Position numbers and translations under genes: made by a program
Notes under the pieces: model-generated
Seen by the model: the letters and a program-made list of their open reading frames with translations, nothing else
Database searches by the model: none
What the model was told of the DNA's origin: nothing
Assembly (NCBI GenBank): GCA_031253365.1
Contig: JAIRWE010000155.1
Location: 1 to 17,384 of the forward strand
DNA length: 17,384 nt
From: Oscillospiraceae bacterium
GTDB taxonomy: Bacteria; Bacillota; Clostridia; Oscillospirales; Ruminococcaceae
Reading direction: 5' to 3'
In this document: piece by piece, positions 1-7,580 of the stretch
Numbering within the stretch: position 1 is the first letter of the stretch
Layout: each line of letters opens with the position of its first letter

Positions 1-3
1 TTG

Positions 4-21
4 TTTTTTTTTTTTTTTTTT
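4..21. repeat. 18-base poly-T tract
   Basis: An uninterrupted run of 18 T lies at the extreme left of the window, 28 bases upstream of the -35 box of the first promoter. It could be the U-tract of a terminator whose stem lies outside the window, an A/T-rich upstream element, or a homopolymer at a contig edge. Nothing else is recognised in bases 1-49. Confidence 0.8.
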
Positions 22-49
22 GTCTATTTTGCACAAACGAAGTTGCCTA

Positions 50-78
50 TTGACTTATCGGCTTAAAAATGATACAAT
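50..78 (+). promoter_or_regulatory. sigma-A promoter of the cofE-like/GT4/his/lipoprotein unit
   Basis: TTGACT (50-55) and TACAAT (73-78) are separated by exactly 17 bases, a near-consensus housekeeping promoter. Transcription would start near base 85, giving a leader of about 34 bases before the ATG at 119. The upstream candidate starts at 20 (TTG) and 77 (ATG) lie before or within the -10 box, so this promoter also supports the later start. Confidence 0.7.
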
Positions 79-118
79 GTGTGCGAATAATACGGACAGT
101 TTCAGGATATTAAAAAAA

Positions 119-835
119 ATGAAAATACCGTTCCAACCCAACGCGGGCAAGCGGCTCGCGATAGAAACCGATTTCGGCGTGTACGCGAGGTACCCCGTCA
201 GAACCCATGTTATAATGAAGGACGACGTTCCGGAAGACGTGCTGGATAAATATGTCCGCGAATATGTCGAGGAAGGCGACGCCCTGTTCATTTCCGAAAA
301 AATCATAGCGATAATGCAGGGGCGGGCTTTCCCCGTCGATGAAATAAAACCGACGCGCTTGGCGAAATTCCTGTGCAAATTCGTGTACAAGCCCGATTAC
401 GGCATAGGGATAGGCTCCCCCGCGACCATGGAGCTTTGCGTAAGGGAAGTGGGGCGGGTGAAAATCGTCTTTGCCGCCGCAATCGCGGGGATATGCAAGG
501 TTTTCGGCAAGCGCGGGGTTTTCTACAAAATCTGCGGAATGAAGGCGCGCGCGATTGACGGACCCTGCGACTACACCCTGCCGCCTTACAACACCTACGC
601 GAAAATGGCTCCCGACAAACCGCACGAAGTCGCCGCGCGCCTCGCCGGGCATATAGGCTGCGACGTCGTGATAATCGACGCGAACGACATCGCCGCGACG
701 GTTCTGGGAAAAAGCCGGAAAGACCTGCCCGACGCTTTCGGCGAACAGGTGTTCGCGGATAACCCCCTCGACCAGTGCGACCAGCAAACCCCGCTCGCGG
801 TCGTCCGCAAGACCGAACCGCCGCCGCCGCCGTAA
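119..835 (+). CDS. Coenzyme F420-0:L-glutamate ligase-like (CofE-type) protein
   Basis: A 238-residue protein resembling the F420-0:gamma-glutamyl ligase family. In methanogens and actinobacteria this family adds glutamate to F420-0 using GTP. Family-like stretches are YARYPVRTHVI (residues 22-32), the LFISEKIIAI segment (56-65), YGIGIGSP (94-101), IDGPCDYTLPPYN (146-158) and the C-terminal DNPLDQCDQQTP (214-225). Divergent members occur in Clostridia not known to make F420, so the true substrate is unknown and a related peptide-like ligation is only inference. ATG 119 is chosen because it follows the predicted transcription start; it has a weak AGGA 11 bases upstream. The protein ends in five prolines from a CCG repeat (818-832). 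It is the first gene of the unit, 32 bases ahead of the glycosyltransferase. Confidence 0.75.
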   Translation: MKIPFQPNAGKRLAIETDFGVYARYPVRTHVIMKDDVPEDVLDKYVREYVEEGDALFISEKIIAIMQGRAFPVDEIKPTRLAKFLCKFVYKPDYGIGIGSPATMELCVREVGRVKIVFAAAIAGICKVFGKRGVFYKICGMKARAIDGPCDYTLPPYNTYAKMAPDKPHEVAARLAGHIGCDVVIIDANDIAATVLGKSRKDLPDAFGEQVFADNPLDQCDQQTPLAVVRKTEPPPPP

Positions 836-867
836 TCCCCGAACGAAAACGTAAGGAACCCCCGACA

Positions 868-2082
868 ATGAAAATTGCGATATTTACGGAAACGTGGCTG
901 CCGCAGATTAACGGCGTCGTCACGCACATAAAAACGCTCAAAGACGGTTTGGAGAATTTGGGGCACCGCGTTTTGGTCGTCACCGCCGACTCCACCGTTA
1001 AGCGGCATTATATCTCCGACGACGTTATGTACTGTCCCGCCGTCAGGCTTAAAAACCTTTACGACTACGACGTTTCCTCCCCCATAAGCGTTGACCGTAT
1101 GCGGCTGATTGCCAAATTCGAGCCGGACATTATCCATATTCACAATGAATTCGGCATAGGCATTTCGGGCATACTTATATCCAAGGTTCTGCGTATTCCT
1201 CTGGTATACACCCTGCACACCATGTATGAGGAATATATTTATTATGTGGCTAACAAAAACTTCGGGAAATTCGTTACCAACGCCTCTTATCAGTACGCCC
1301 GCGCCCTGGCGCATACCACGGGCGCGATTATCGGGCCTTCGCCCAAGGTGCGGAATTTTTTCAAAAAATGCGGCGTGAAAAAACAGATAAGCGTTATCCC
1401 GAATTCCGCGGAGCTTGAAATATTCGACCCGGAAAAGGTCGCTCCCGAAACCGCGCGCGGGCTGCGCGAAAAATTCGGGTTTTCTGAAAGCGACGTCGTC
1501 TTTTGCTTTTGCGGGCGCCTCGGAAAGGAAAAGAACATATCCCTCCTGCTTTCCTTCTGGGCGGGGAAGGTAAGGGGCGGCGACGGCTTCAAACTGCTGA
1601 TAGTGGGCGGCGGGCCTTATTATGAAATCCACAGCGAGGAAATCGACAAGCTCGGAATATCCGATACCGTCGTTCTCGCCGGAAGGATAGAGCATCCCGA
1701 TTTGCCGCCCTATTACGCCTGCTGCGACGCTTATATAACCGCCTCGCAAAGCGACACCTACTCCATTTCCATGCTGGAAGGGATGGCGATGGGGCTGCCC
1801 GTTATCCACATCAAGGACGAGATTAACGCAATCATTCCCGGGGTGAACGGGTATTTCTACAACGACGCCGAGGAAATGTACGGTTACATGAACGCATTTA
1901 AGGCGATGAGCCCCGGCGAACGCGCCGAATTCAAACGCCGCACGCGGGAATCGGTGATGTTATCGGGTTCAGCCAATCTTGCCGAAAGTATTCTCGAAAT
2001 ATACGACCAGGTCATAAAAGAGAAGGAAAAGAAGAAGAACATCGTCAAAGCCAACCGTGAAAACAGGGAAAAACTGAAATGA
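868..2082 (+). CDS. Glycosyltransferase family 4 protein (GT-B fold)
   Basis: A 404-residue cytosolic or membrane-associated retaining glycosyltransferase. The N-terminal domain opens with a GT4 start, TETWLPQINGVVTHI (residues 7-21), and DIIHIHNEFG (87-96). The C-terminal donor-binding domain has GRLGKEKN (216-223), whose Arg and Lys normally bind nucleotide-sugar phosphates, VGGGP (246-250), and an acidic motif spanning D296 to E304 where most relatives have E-x7-E. Members resembling this make glycolipids such as mono- or diglucosyl-diacylglycerol, but acceptor and sugar cannot be told from sequence. The last 25 residues are lysine-rich and may bind the membrane surface. ATG 868 follows AAGGAA at 853-858; an upstream in-frame start at 775 would overlap the preceding gene. 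The stop overlaps the hisZ start. Confidence 0.85.
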   Translation: MKIAIFTETWLPQINGVVTHIKTLKDGLENLGHRVLVVTADSTVKRHYISDDVMYCPAVRLKNLYDYDVSSPISVDRMRLIAKFEPDIIHIHNEFGIGISGILISKVLRIPLVYTLHTMYEEYIYYVANKNFGKFVTNASYQYARALAHTTGAIIGPSPKVRNFFKKCGVKKQISVIPNSAELEIFDPEKVAPETARGLREKFGFSESDVVFCFCGRLGKEKNISLLLSFWAGKVRGGDGFKLLIVGGGPYYEIHSEEIDKLGISDTVVLAGRIEHPDLPPYYACCDAYITASQSDTYSISMLEGMAMGLPVIHIKDEINAIIPGVNGYFYNDAEEMYGYMNAFKAMSPGERAEFKRRTRESVMLSGSANLAESILEIYDQVIKEKEKKKNIVKANRENREKLK

Positions 2083-3080
2083 AAAAATACGGTCTTACCA
2101 CCCCCGAAGGCACCCGCGACCTTCTTTTCGGGGAATGTACCGCGCGGCGCGACATTGAAACAAAATTAACGAGGCTGTTCAAAAATCACGGATTTTCGGA
2201 AGTAATCACGCCGTTTTTGGAGTTTTATGACCTGTTCGATTCGTCGCGGCGGTATTTCCCGCAGGAGAATATGTACAAGCTCACCGACGCCAAGGGGCGG
2301 CTGATGGTAATCCGCCCCGATTCCACCATTCCGATAATACGCCTTGCCGAAACCCGTTTGAAGGACGAGCCGCGCCCCCTGAAGCTGTGTTACTGCCAGA
2401 CGATTTACCGCGTCAATCCCAAAGAAGCGGGGCGCGACGACGAAATCGCGCAGTGCGGGATAGAAATAATAATCGGCGGCGAAGGCGGCGAAGGCGGCGA
2501 AGGCGGTTACGGGGAAAGCGAGGCGTTGGAGCTTGCCGTAAAAGCGTTGGAACTGGTCGGCGGCGGCGAGGTTCGTTTTGAAATAGGGCATTGCGGTTTT
2601 TTTGAACAGTTGGCGCGCGATAATAAAATCAATGAGACCGAGGTCGACGAAATTCGGCGTTTGGTAGAAACAAAGAATTATCCCGAGTTGCTCGCCGCGG
2701 GCGTTCCGCCCGATTTACGCGAACTGCCGAAGCTGTTCGGCGGGGAGGAAACGTTCGGGAAGGCGGAAAAATTATTCGGGGACAAGGAGATGAAAAAGCG
2801 GTTAAACTCGCTGAAAAGCGCATACGACAATCTGCGGCGGATTGCGGGCGGCGATAAAATCACCGTCGATTTGGGACTTACGAATAAACGCGGCTATTAT
2901 ATAGGGACACTGTTCAACGGCTACACGGAAGGCTTCGGAAAGCCCGTTTTGTCGGGGGGCGTGTACAAAGTGAACAACACCGCCGCAATCGGCTTCGCCG
3001 TGAACGTCAGCGCGGCGGCGGCGAACAAAGGGCGGCTCTTGTCCGAAAACATCGCGAGCGGGGATGCCTATGCGGAATAA
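2079..3080 (+). CDS. hisZ: ATP phosphoribosyltransferase regulatory subunit HisZ
   Basis: A 333-residue paralogue of histidyl-tRNA synthetase catalytic domains. It pairs with short-form HisG to make the active, histidine-sensitive ATP phosphoribosyltransferase for the first step of histidine synthesis. Visible are the TPEGTRD opening (8-14), IRPDST (78-83), a motif-2-like YRVNPKEAGRDDEIAQCGIE (110-129), and SGGVYK (292-297) where true synthetases have SGGRYD, in line with loss of aminoacylation. The adjacent short hisG is strong context. It starts by an ATGA overlap with the glycosyltransferase and lacks a strong SD, so translational coupling is likely. An unusual Gly-Gly-Glu repeat (residues 133-141) sits where relatives have a short acidic turn. 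Confidence 0.9.
   Translation: MKKYGLTTPEGTRDLLFGECTARRDIETKLTRLFKNHGFSEVITPFLEFYDLFDSSRRYFPQENMYKLTDAKGRLMVIRPDSTIPIIRLAETRLKDEPRPLKLCYCQTIYRVNPKEAGRDDEIAQCGIEIIIGGEGGEGGEGGYGESEALELAVKALELVGGGEVRFEIGHCGFFEQLARDNKINETEVDEIRRLVETKNYPELLAAGVPPDLRELPKLFGGEETFGKAEKLFGDKEMKKRLNSLKSAYDNLRRIAGGDKITVDLGLTNKRGYYIGTLFNGYTEGFGKPVLSGGVYKVNNTAAIGFAVNVSAAAANKGRLLSENIASGDAYAE
2475..2510 (+). repeat. 9-bp in-frame tandem repeat in hisZ (Gly-Gly-Glu)
   Basis: GGCGGCGAA occurs three times exactly (2475-2501), followed by a partial fourth copy. It encodes (Gly-Gly-Glu)x3 then Gly-Gly-Tyr-Gly. The unit is a multiple of three, so slippage would change linker length without breaking the frame. Confidence 0.9.
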
Positions 3081-3717
3081 TAAAATAAGAATAGCCCTTA
3101 CGAAGGGACGGCTTGAAAAAGAGGCGCTCGGTCTGTTCGGGGAAATGGGGTGGGACGTCTCCGCGTTTTCGGATAAGGGCAGGAGGCTGATTTTCACCCT
3201 TCCCGGCGCGCAAATCGTGCTTGCGAAAGCCCCCGACGTAATCACCTACGTCGAACACGGCGTCTGCGATTTGGGGATAACCGGCAAGGACATGATTATG
3301 GAATACGGCGGGCGGTATTTCGAAGTGGCGGATTTCGGTTTCGGCAGGTGCAAATTCGCGCTCGCGTCAAAAAAAGGCGAACGGGAAAATTTTTTTGAAG
3401 GCTGCGAAATAAAAACCGTCGCTTCAAAATACCCGAACGTCACCCGCCGCTTTTTTGAAAGCAAAGGGATGGACGTCGATATAGTGAAAATCGAAGGCAG
3501 CGTGGAGCTGGCTCCCCTGCTCGGGTTGGCGGACGGGATAGTGGACTTGGTTGAAACGGGCGCCACGCTGAAAGAGAACGGGCTGGAAATACGCGAGGAG
3601 ATAGCCGACATTTCCGCGCGCCTGATAGTCAACACCGTCAGCATGAAAATGAAAAAGCCCGAAATAGACGGCTTTCTGAGGCTTGTCGAATCTAAAACAC
3701 AGGAGAAGGTCAAATGA
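3070..3717 (+). CDS. hisG: ATP phosphoribosyltransferase catalytic subunit HisG (short form)
   Basis: A 215-residue short-form HisG, condensing ATP and PRPP to phosphoribosyl-ATP, the committed step of histidine synthesis. Seen are IRIALTKGRL (6-15), the VCDLGITGKDMI segment (65-76), and the PRPP-binding stretch from EGSVELAP (142-149) through VDLVETGATL (158-167). It lacks the C-terminal regulatory domain of long HisG, which fits the HisZ encoded just upstream. ATG 3070 has GGGG at 3060-3063 six bases upstream; an alternative ATG at 3064 sits directly on that site and adds two residues. The gene overlaps the end of hisZ and shares ATGA with hisD. Confidence 0.93.
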   Translation: MRNNKIRIALTKGRLEKEALGLFGEMGWDVSAFSDKGRRLIFTLPGAQIVLAKAPDVITYVEHGVCDLGITGKDMIMEYGGRYFEVADFGFGRCKFALASKKGERENFFEGCEIKTVASKYPNVTRRFFESKGMDVDIVKIEGSVELAPLLGLADGIVDLVETGATLKENGLEIREEIADISARLIVNTVSMKMKKPEIDGFLRLVESKTQEKVK

Positions 3718-5009
3718 TTAAAGTTTTACGCACGGAAGAGGAAATACGCGGTTTTCGGGAAAACCTGAAAAAACGGAGTACCGACCCCGATTTCGCGGTG
3801 GAACGCACGGTTCGCACCATCATCAACGAGGTTAAGACGGGCGGCGACGAGGCGGTTAAGAGCTATACCCTGCGGCTGGACTGCGACGAGGCGCCGTATT
3901 ACCGCGTCCCGGACGAGGTTATCGCGCGGTGCCTTGAAGAAGCCGACGACGAGTTTATCTCTTCTTTGAAAAGATGCGCGTATAACATAGCCGCGTTCCA
4001 CGAAAAGCAAATGGACGAAGGCTTTTGCGTAACCGAAAAAAACGGCGTGATTGTGGGGCAGCGCGTTCGCCCCCTCGATAAGGTCGGGATATACGTCCCG
4101 GGCGGAACCGCGGCTTACCCGTCGTCGGTGCTTATGACCGCCATTCCCGCCAAAACCGCCGGCGTGGGCGAAATAATCATGGTCACCCCCCCTCGCAAGA
4201 ACGGCACGCCGAACCCCGACATTATGGCGGCGGCGAAGCTGTGCGGCGTGGACAAGGTGTTCCTTTGCGGAGGGGCGCAGGCGGTGGCGGCTTTGGCTTA
4301 CGGAACGGCCGAAATTCCGAAGGTCGCGAAAATCGTGGGACCCGGCAACGTATACGTCACAATGGCGAAGAAGCTGCTGTTCGGCTTGGTTGACATCGAC
4401 ATGATAGCCGGACCCAGCGAAATTCTGATAATCGCCGACAAAACCGCCAATCCGTCGTACATAGCCGCCGACTTGCTTTCACAGGCGGAACACGACGTTT
4501 TGGCAAGCTCGGTGCTGATTACCGACAGCGATGAAATAGCGGCGAAAACCGCCCGCGAACTCGAAAAGCAGTTGGAGGAGCTTCCGCGCAAGGGAATGAT
4601 TAAATCCTCCCTCATAAATTACGGGGCGGCGATAGTCGTCGGCAATATGGACGAAGCCGTGGCCTTAACGGAGGAAATCGCCCCCGAACATTGCGAAGTC
4701 CTCGCGGAAAACCCGCTCGAATATATAGGCAGGCTGAATAACATCGGCTCCTTATTCCTCGGGGAATACTCCCCCGAACCGCTCGGCGATTATTTCGCCG
4801 GCCCGAACCACGTTCTCCCCACCAACGGCACGGCGCGATTCTTTTCCCCGCTCGGCGTGGACAGCTTTTACAAAAAATCCGGCTACGTCTATTACCCCGA
4901 ATCCGCCCTGAAAGCGGCGGCGAAGGACGTGGCGCTTATCGCGGGGCGGGAGGATTTGACCGCCCACGCCAACGCCGTTAAAATAAGAATCAAGGAAGGG
5001 CTGTTTTAG
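3714..5009 (+). CDS. hisD: Histidinol dehydrogenase HisD
   Basis: A 431-residue, full-length zinc- and NAD-dependent histidinol dehydrogenase, which oxidises L-histidinol to histidine in the last two steps of the pathway. The signature runs from IVGPGNVYV (207-215) to DMIAGPSEIL (229-238). Zinc ligands expected from the E. coli enzyme are present as Q257 and H260 (SQAEHD), D359 and H418. The catalytic Glu-His pair is E325-H326 (APEHCE). Its ATG overlaps the hisG stop (ATGA), with a strong AGGAGAAGG at 3701-3709. All key residues are intact. Confidence 0.96.
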   Translation: MIKVLRTEEEIRGFRENLKKRSTDPDFAVERTVRTIINEVKTGGDEAVKSYTLRLDCDEAPYYRVPDEVIARCLEEADDEFISSLKRCAYNIAAFHEKQMDEGFCVTEKNGVIVGQRVRPLDKVGIYVPGGTAAYPSSVLMTAIPAKTAGVGEIIMVTPPRKNGTPNPDIMAAAKLCGVDKVFLCGGAQAVAALAYGTAEIPKVAKIVGPGNVYVTMAKKLLFGLVDIDMIAGPSEILIIADKTANPSYIAADLLSQAEHDVLASSVLITDSDEIAAKTARELEKQLEELPRKGMIKSSLINYGAAIVVGNMDEAVALTEEIAPEHCEVLAENPLEYIGRLNNIGSLFLGEYSPEPLGDYFAGPNHVLPTNGTARFFSPLGVDSFYKKSGYVYYPESALKAAAKDVALIAGREDLTAHANAVKIRIKEGLF

Positions 5010-5010
5010 A

Positions 5011-6060
5011 ATGTACGACCTTCCCGAAAAACTGAAAAACTTTACGCCTTACGAACCGCTGACCGGCGAGTATAAAATCCGTCTTGACGTAAACGAAAGT
5101 TTCATCGAAATCGACGGGGAAAAAATCGCCGAAGCCGTCAAGAGCGTGAAGTTCAACCGCTATCCCGACCCCTGCGCGAAAGGCGTCACAGACGCGTTCG
5201 CGCGGCTGTTCGGGATAGAGTCCGTTCACGTCACGGCGGGCAACGGTTCCGACGAGTTGATAAGCGTAATCACCGCCTGCTTACTGGAAAAAGGGACGCG
5301 GCTCCTTTGCTTTGCCCCGGATTTTTCCATGTACGGGTTTTACGCGCGCCTGTATGAGCTTGACGTAATCACGCGGGAAAAACGCGGGGATTTCACCATT
5401 GACACGGACGCGGCAATCGAGTTTATAAACGCCGAAAATATCGGCTGCGTCGTTTTTTCAAACCCCTGCAACCCCACTTCGCTGGGGCTCGAAAAATCCG
5501 CGGTGACGCGACTCGTCACGGAAACGAAGGCGTTAATCGTCGCGGACGAGGCGTACATGGACTTTTGGGACGAGAAGGAAAGCCTGCTCGCCGACGCCGC
5601 GAATTATGACAACCTAATCGTTTTGCGCACCTGTTCAAAATCCGTCGCGCTGGCGGGGATACGCTTGGGTTTCGCCGTTACGAACAGCCGCCTCTCGTCC
5701 GCGCTCAAAACCGCGAAGTCGCCGTTCAACGTCAACGCCCTGACGCAGGCGGTCGGCGAGGCGGTGCTTTCCGACGCGGAGAATTACAGGGCGAACGTAG
5801 GGAAAATCAAACAATCGCTCGAATGGCTGCACAAAGAGCTTTTAAGTCTGGATTTGTTTGAAAAAATCTATCCTCCCGACGCCAATTTCGTTTTCATAAA
5901 GGCGGAAAACGCGCGGGGGATATACGCGCGCCTTCTGGAAAAAGGCATAGCCGTCCGCAATTTCGGCGGTTATTTGAGGATTTGCGCCGGAACAGACGCG
6001 GAAAACCGGGCGTTGGTAACGGCGCTTCGGGAAATCCGGCGGGAAGGAGTTGTCACATGA
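5011..6060 (+). CDS. hisC: Histidinol-phosphate aminotransferase HisC
   Basis: A 349-residue fold-type I PLP aminotransferase, converting imidazole-acetol phosphate and glutamate to histidinol phosphate. Visible are the N-terminal LDVNES (25-30), NPCNPTS (151-157), DEAYMDF (179-185), the PLP-binding lysine K210 in TCSKSVALAGIRLGF (207-221), and the substrate carboxylate arginine R323 in YLRICAGT. It starts one base after the hisD stop, with AAGGAAGGG at 4992-5000. Its stop overlaps the start of the first lipoprotein gene (ATGA at 6057-6060), so the next gene is probably translationally coupled. Position next to hisD supports HisC over another class I aminotransferase. Confidence 0.93.
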   Translation: MYDLPEKLKNFTPYEPLTGEYKIRLDVNESFIEIDGEKIAEAVKSVKFNRYPDPCAKGVTDAFARLFGIESVHVTAGNGSDELISVITACLLEKGTRLLCFAPDFSMYGFYARLYELDVITREKRGDFTIDTDAAIEFINAENIGCVVFSNPCNPTSLGLEKSAVTRLVTETKALIVADEAYMDFWDEKESLLADAANYDNLIVLRTCSKSVALAGIRLGFAVTNSRLSSALKTAKSPFNVNALTQAVGEAVLSDAENYRANVGKIKQSLEWLHKELLSLDLFEKIYPPDANFVFIKAENARGIYARLLEKGIAVRNFGGYLRICAGTDAENRALVTALREIRREGVVT

Positions 6061-7508
6061 AAAAATTTTTTATCTTCGTTTGCGTTTGCGCGGTTTTGTC
6101 GGCTTCCTGCGGGAAATCCGCCCCGCCCCCCGAACCCGCCGACACGTCCGACACGGCGAACCTGTCCGAACCCGCGAACCCGTCCGAACCCGCCGACCTT
6201 ACGAACCCGCCCGACGCGGCGAACCCGGCGTCGCCCTCCTTCTCCGAAAGGCTGTCCGCTCTGGAACCCTACGAAACGCGCTCCGAAATCATCGATTATT
6301 ACTTCCCCGAAGAAGGCGGATTGAGCGAGTTTGTCCCCGCCGATTACGGGCGGCTGTACCCCTTCCGCGCCGCCGCTTCGTCGGGCGGCGGTTATTACGA
6401 CGCGTTTTACGGTCTTATGACCGCCGACGGGAAAATCGTGGTTGACGGCGTATACGGCGACGTGGCTTTTTATGACGCGGACGACGGCTATTATATCCTG
6501 CGGACGACTTCAAGTCCCGATGGCTTACCCGATTCCTTTGAAACGGAAACCACCGTTATTGCCGCCGACGGGAAGTATATGACGGGTCCGCACCCCGGCT
6601 GGGCAGTCGAACCCGCAGGGGATTATCTTGTCAGAGTAATTGATAATTCCTTTATCCGCTTCATAGACATAAGAAGCGGCGACGTCGTTTCCTCCGGGGA
6701 ATACGAGAGCTTTTACGTCGGCGGCGTCGGCATTTATTACAGAAGTTTGGACGGCGGCGACGATATAAGCAGACTTCCGGAAGGCGCCGAGGTTGAGCTG
6801 TTACCCGACGGAAGACTCGGCGTATACATCAAGTACAACCCCGAAACGTACCCGCAAATACAGTTGGGTACGTGGCATCAAGGCTGTAATGTCGTCTGCG
6901 AGCTGAGCGAGAACATCTTTGTAAGGGCGGCGTATGAGGACGTAGTCGCGATTACGGATAAAAGCGGGGAGCTTTATTGGCGGAGCGGCGCGTCCGTTTA
7001 TATAGACGGTCACTTCCTGAAGGTTGACGACGAGGTTTTCGACCTTGAAATGAACGAGCTGCCGGGCTTTGACACATTCACGAGAATAACCGACAGCCTG
7101 TACGCCTTCCGGTTAAAAGACAGCGACGGGGGTTCGTTTGAAGTCCGCGACATTAAAACCGGGAAAAACATTCGCGTGTATTCCGAAACTTGGTTTGGAC
7201 ACGCAATTATGATTACGCCCGAAAGGTTCTTTTCGGACGGTCTCATATACGACATGGACGGGAACAGCGAGCGCGTATTCCCCGAAAACGCGACGTATTA
7301 CAAAGCGGACGGCGATTTGTTGCTTGTCAGCACAAATGTAACCGGGCTGTATACCGCGACGGGGGAAGAAATCCTCCCGATAAAGTACAAGGCTTTATCT
7401 TCCTTGGGCGACGGGCTGTACAGCGTTTCAATCGACAACTACATGGGCGTTATTAACGAAAAAGGGGAATGGCTCGTCAAAATCGATATGCTTAAATTCA
7501 GGGATTAG
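6057..7508 (+). CDS. Lipoprotein with WG-repeat-like C-terminus (paralogue A)
   Basis: A 483-residue exported protein of unknown function. MKKFF opens a signal peptide with a Cys-rich hydrophobic core ending AVLSASC, which fits a broad lipobox with C18 as lipidated residue, although the -3 Ser is atypical. Residues 21-61 are a Pro/Ala/Glu/Asp spacer, probably spanning the cell wall. The mature part is Asp/Gly/Tyr-rich with recurring short beta units such as GLMTADGKIVVDG and a C-terminal GVINEKGEWLV like WG-repeat proteins; beta-propeller-like packing is inference. ATG 6057 lies inside the hisC stop and has GGAAGGAG just upstream; a longer in-frame start at 5982 would lose the signal peptide. 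The next gene is a close paralogue 12 bases downstream. Confidence 0.8.
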   Translation: MKKFFIFVCVCAVLSASCGKSAPPPEPADTSDTANLSEPANPSEPADLTNPPDAANPASPSFSERLSALEPYETRSEIIDYYFPEEGGLSEFVPADYGRLYPFRAAASSGGGYYDAFYGLMTADGKIVVDGVYGDVAFYDADDGYYILRTTSSPDGLPDSFETETTVIAADGKYMTGPHPGWAVEPAGDYLVRVIDNSFIRFIDIRSGDVVSSGEYESFYVGGVGIYYRSLDGGDDISRLPEGAEVELLPDGRLGVYIKYNPETYPQIQLGTWHQGCNVVCELSENIFVRAAYEDVVAITDKSGELYWRSGASVYIDGHFLKVDDEVFDLEMNELPGFDTFTRITDSLYAFRLKDSDGGSFEVRDIKTGKNIRVYSETWFGHAIMITPERFFSDGLIYDMDGNSERVFPENATYYKADGDLLLVSTNVTGLYTATGEEILPIKYKALSSLGDGLYSVSIDNYMGVINEKGEWLVKIDMLKFRD

Positions 7509-7520
7509 AAAGGATTTCAC

Positions 7521-7580
7521 ATGAAAAAATTTTTTACCTGTATCTGCGTTTGCGCGGTTTTGTCGGCTTCCTGCGGGAAA
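7521..7580 (+). repeat. 60-bp leader repeat, copy 1 (signal-peptide coding)
   Basis: The first 60 coding bases of paralogue B are identical to bases 9004-9063 of the third lipoprotein gene. The preceding TTCAC and GAAAGGA are also shared. Paralogue A (6057-6116) has a close but diverged version differing in residues 6-8. Confidence 0.95.

Noticed and set aside
20..118. Longer N-terminus for the CofE-like protein from TTG 20 or ATG 77
   Set aside because: The promoter -10 box covers 73-78 and transcription would start near 85, after both codons. The added residues do not look like the family.
595..1809. Minus-strand open frame of 404 codons opposite the cofE-like and GT4 genes
   Set aside because: Both sense genes show clear family motifs. 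The antisense product has no motif and no convincing start.
2475..2510. Short direct repeats as a possible CRISPR
   Set aside because: Units are 9 bp, contiguous, without spacers, and in frame inside hisZ.
5982..6056. Longer N-terminus for lipoprotein A starting at 5982
   Set aside because: It would bury the signal peptide behind Arg-rich residues; the paralogues start at the MKKFF equivalent with SD sites.
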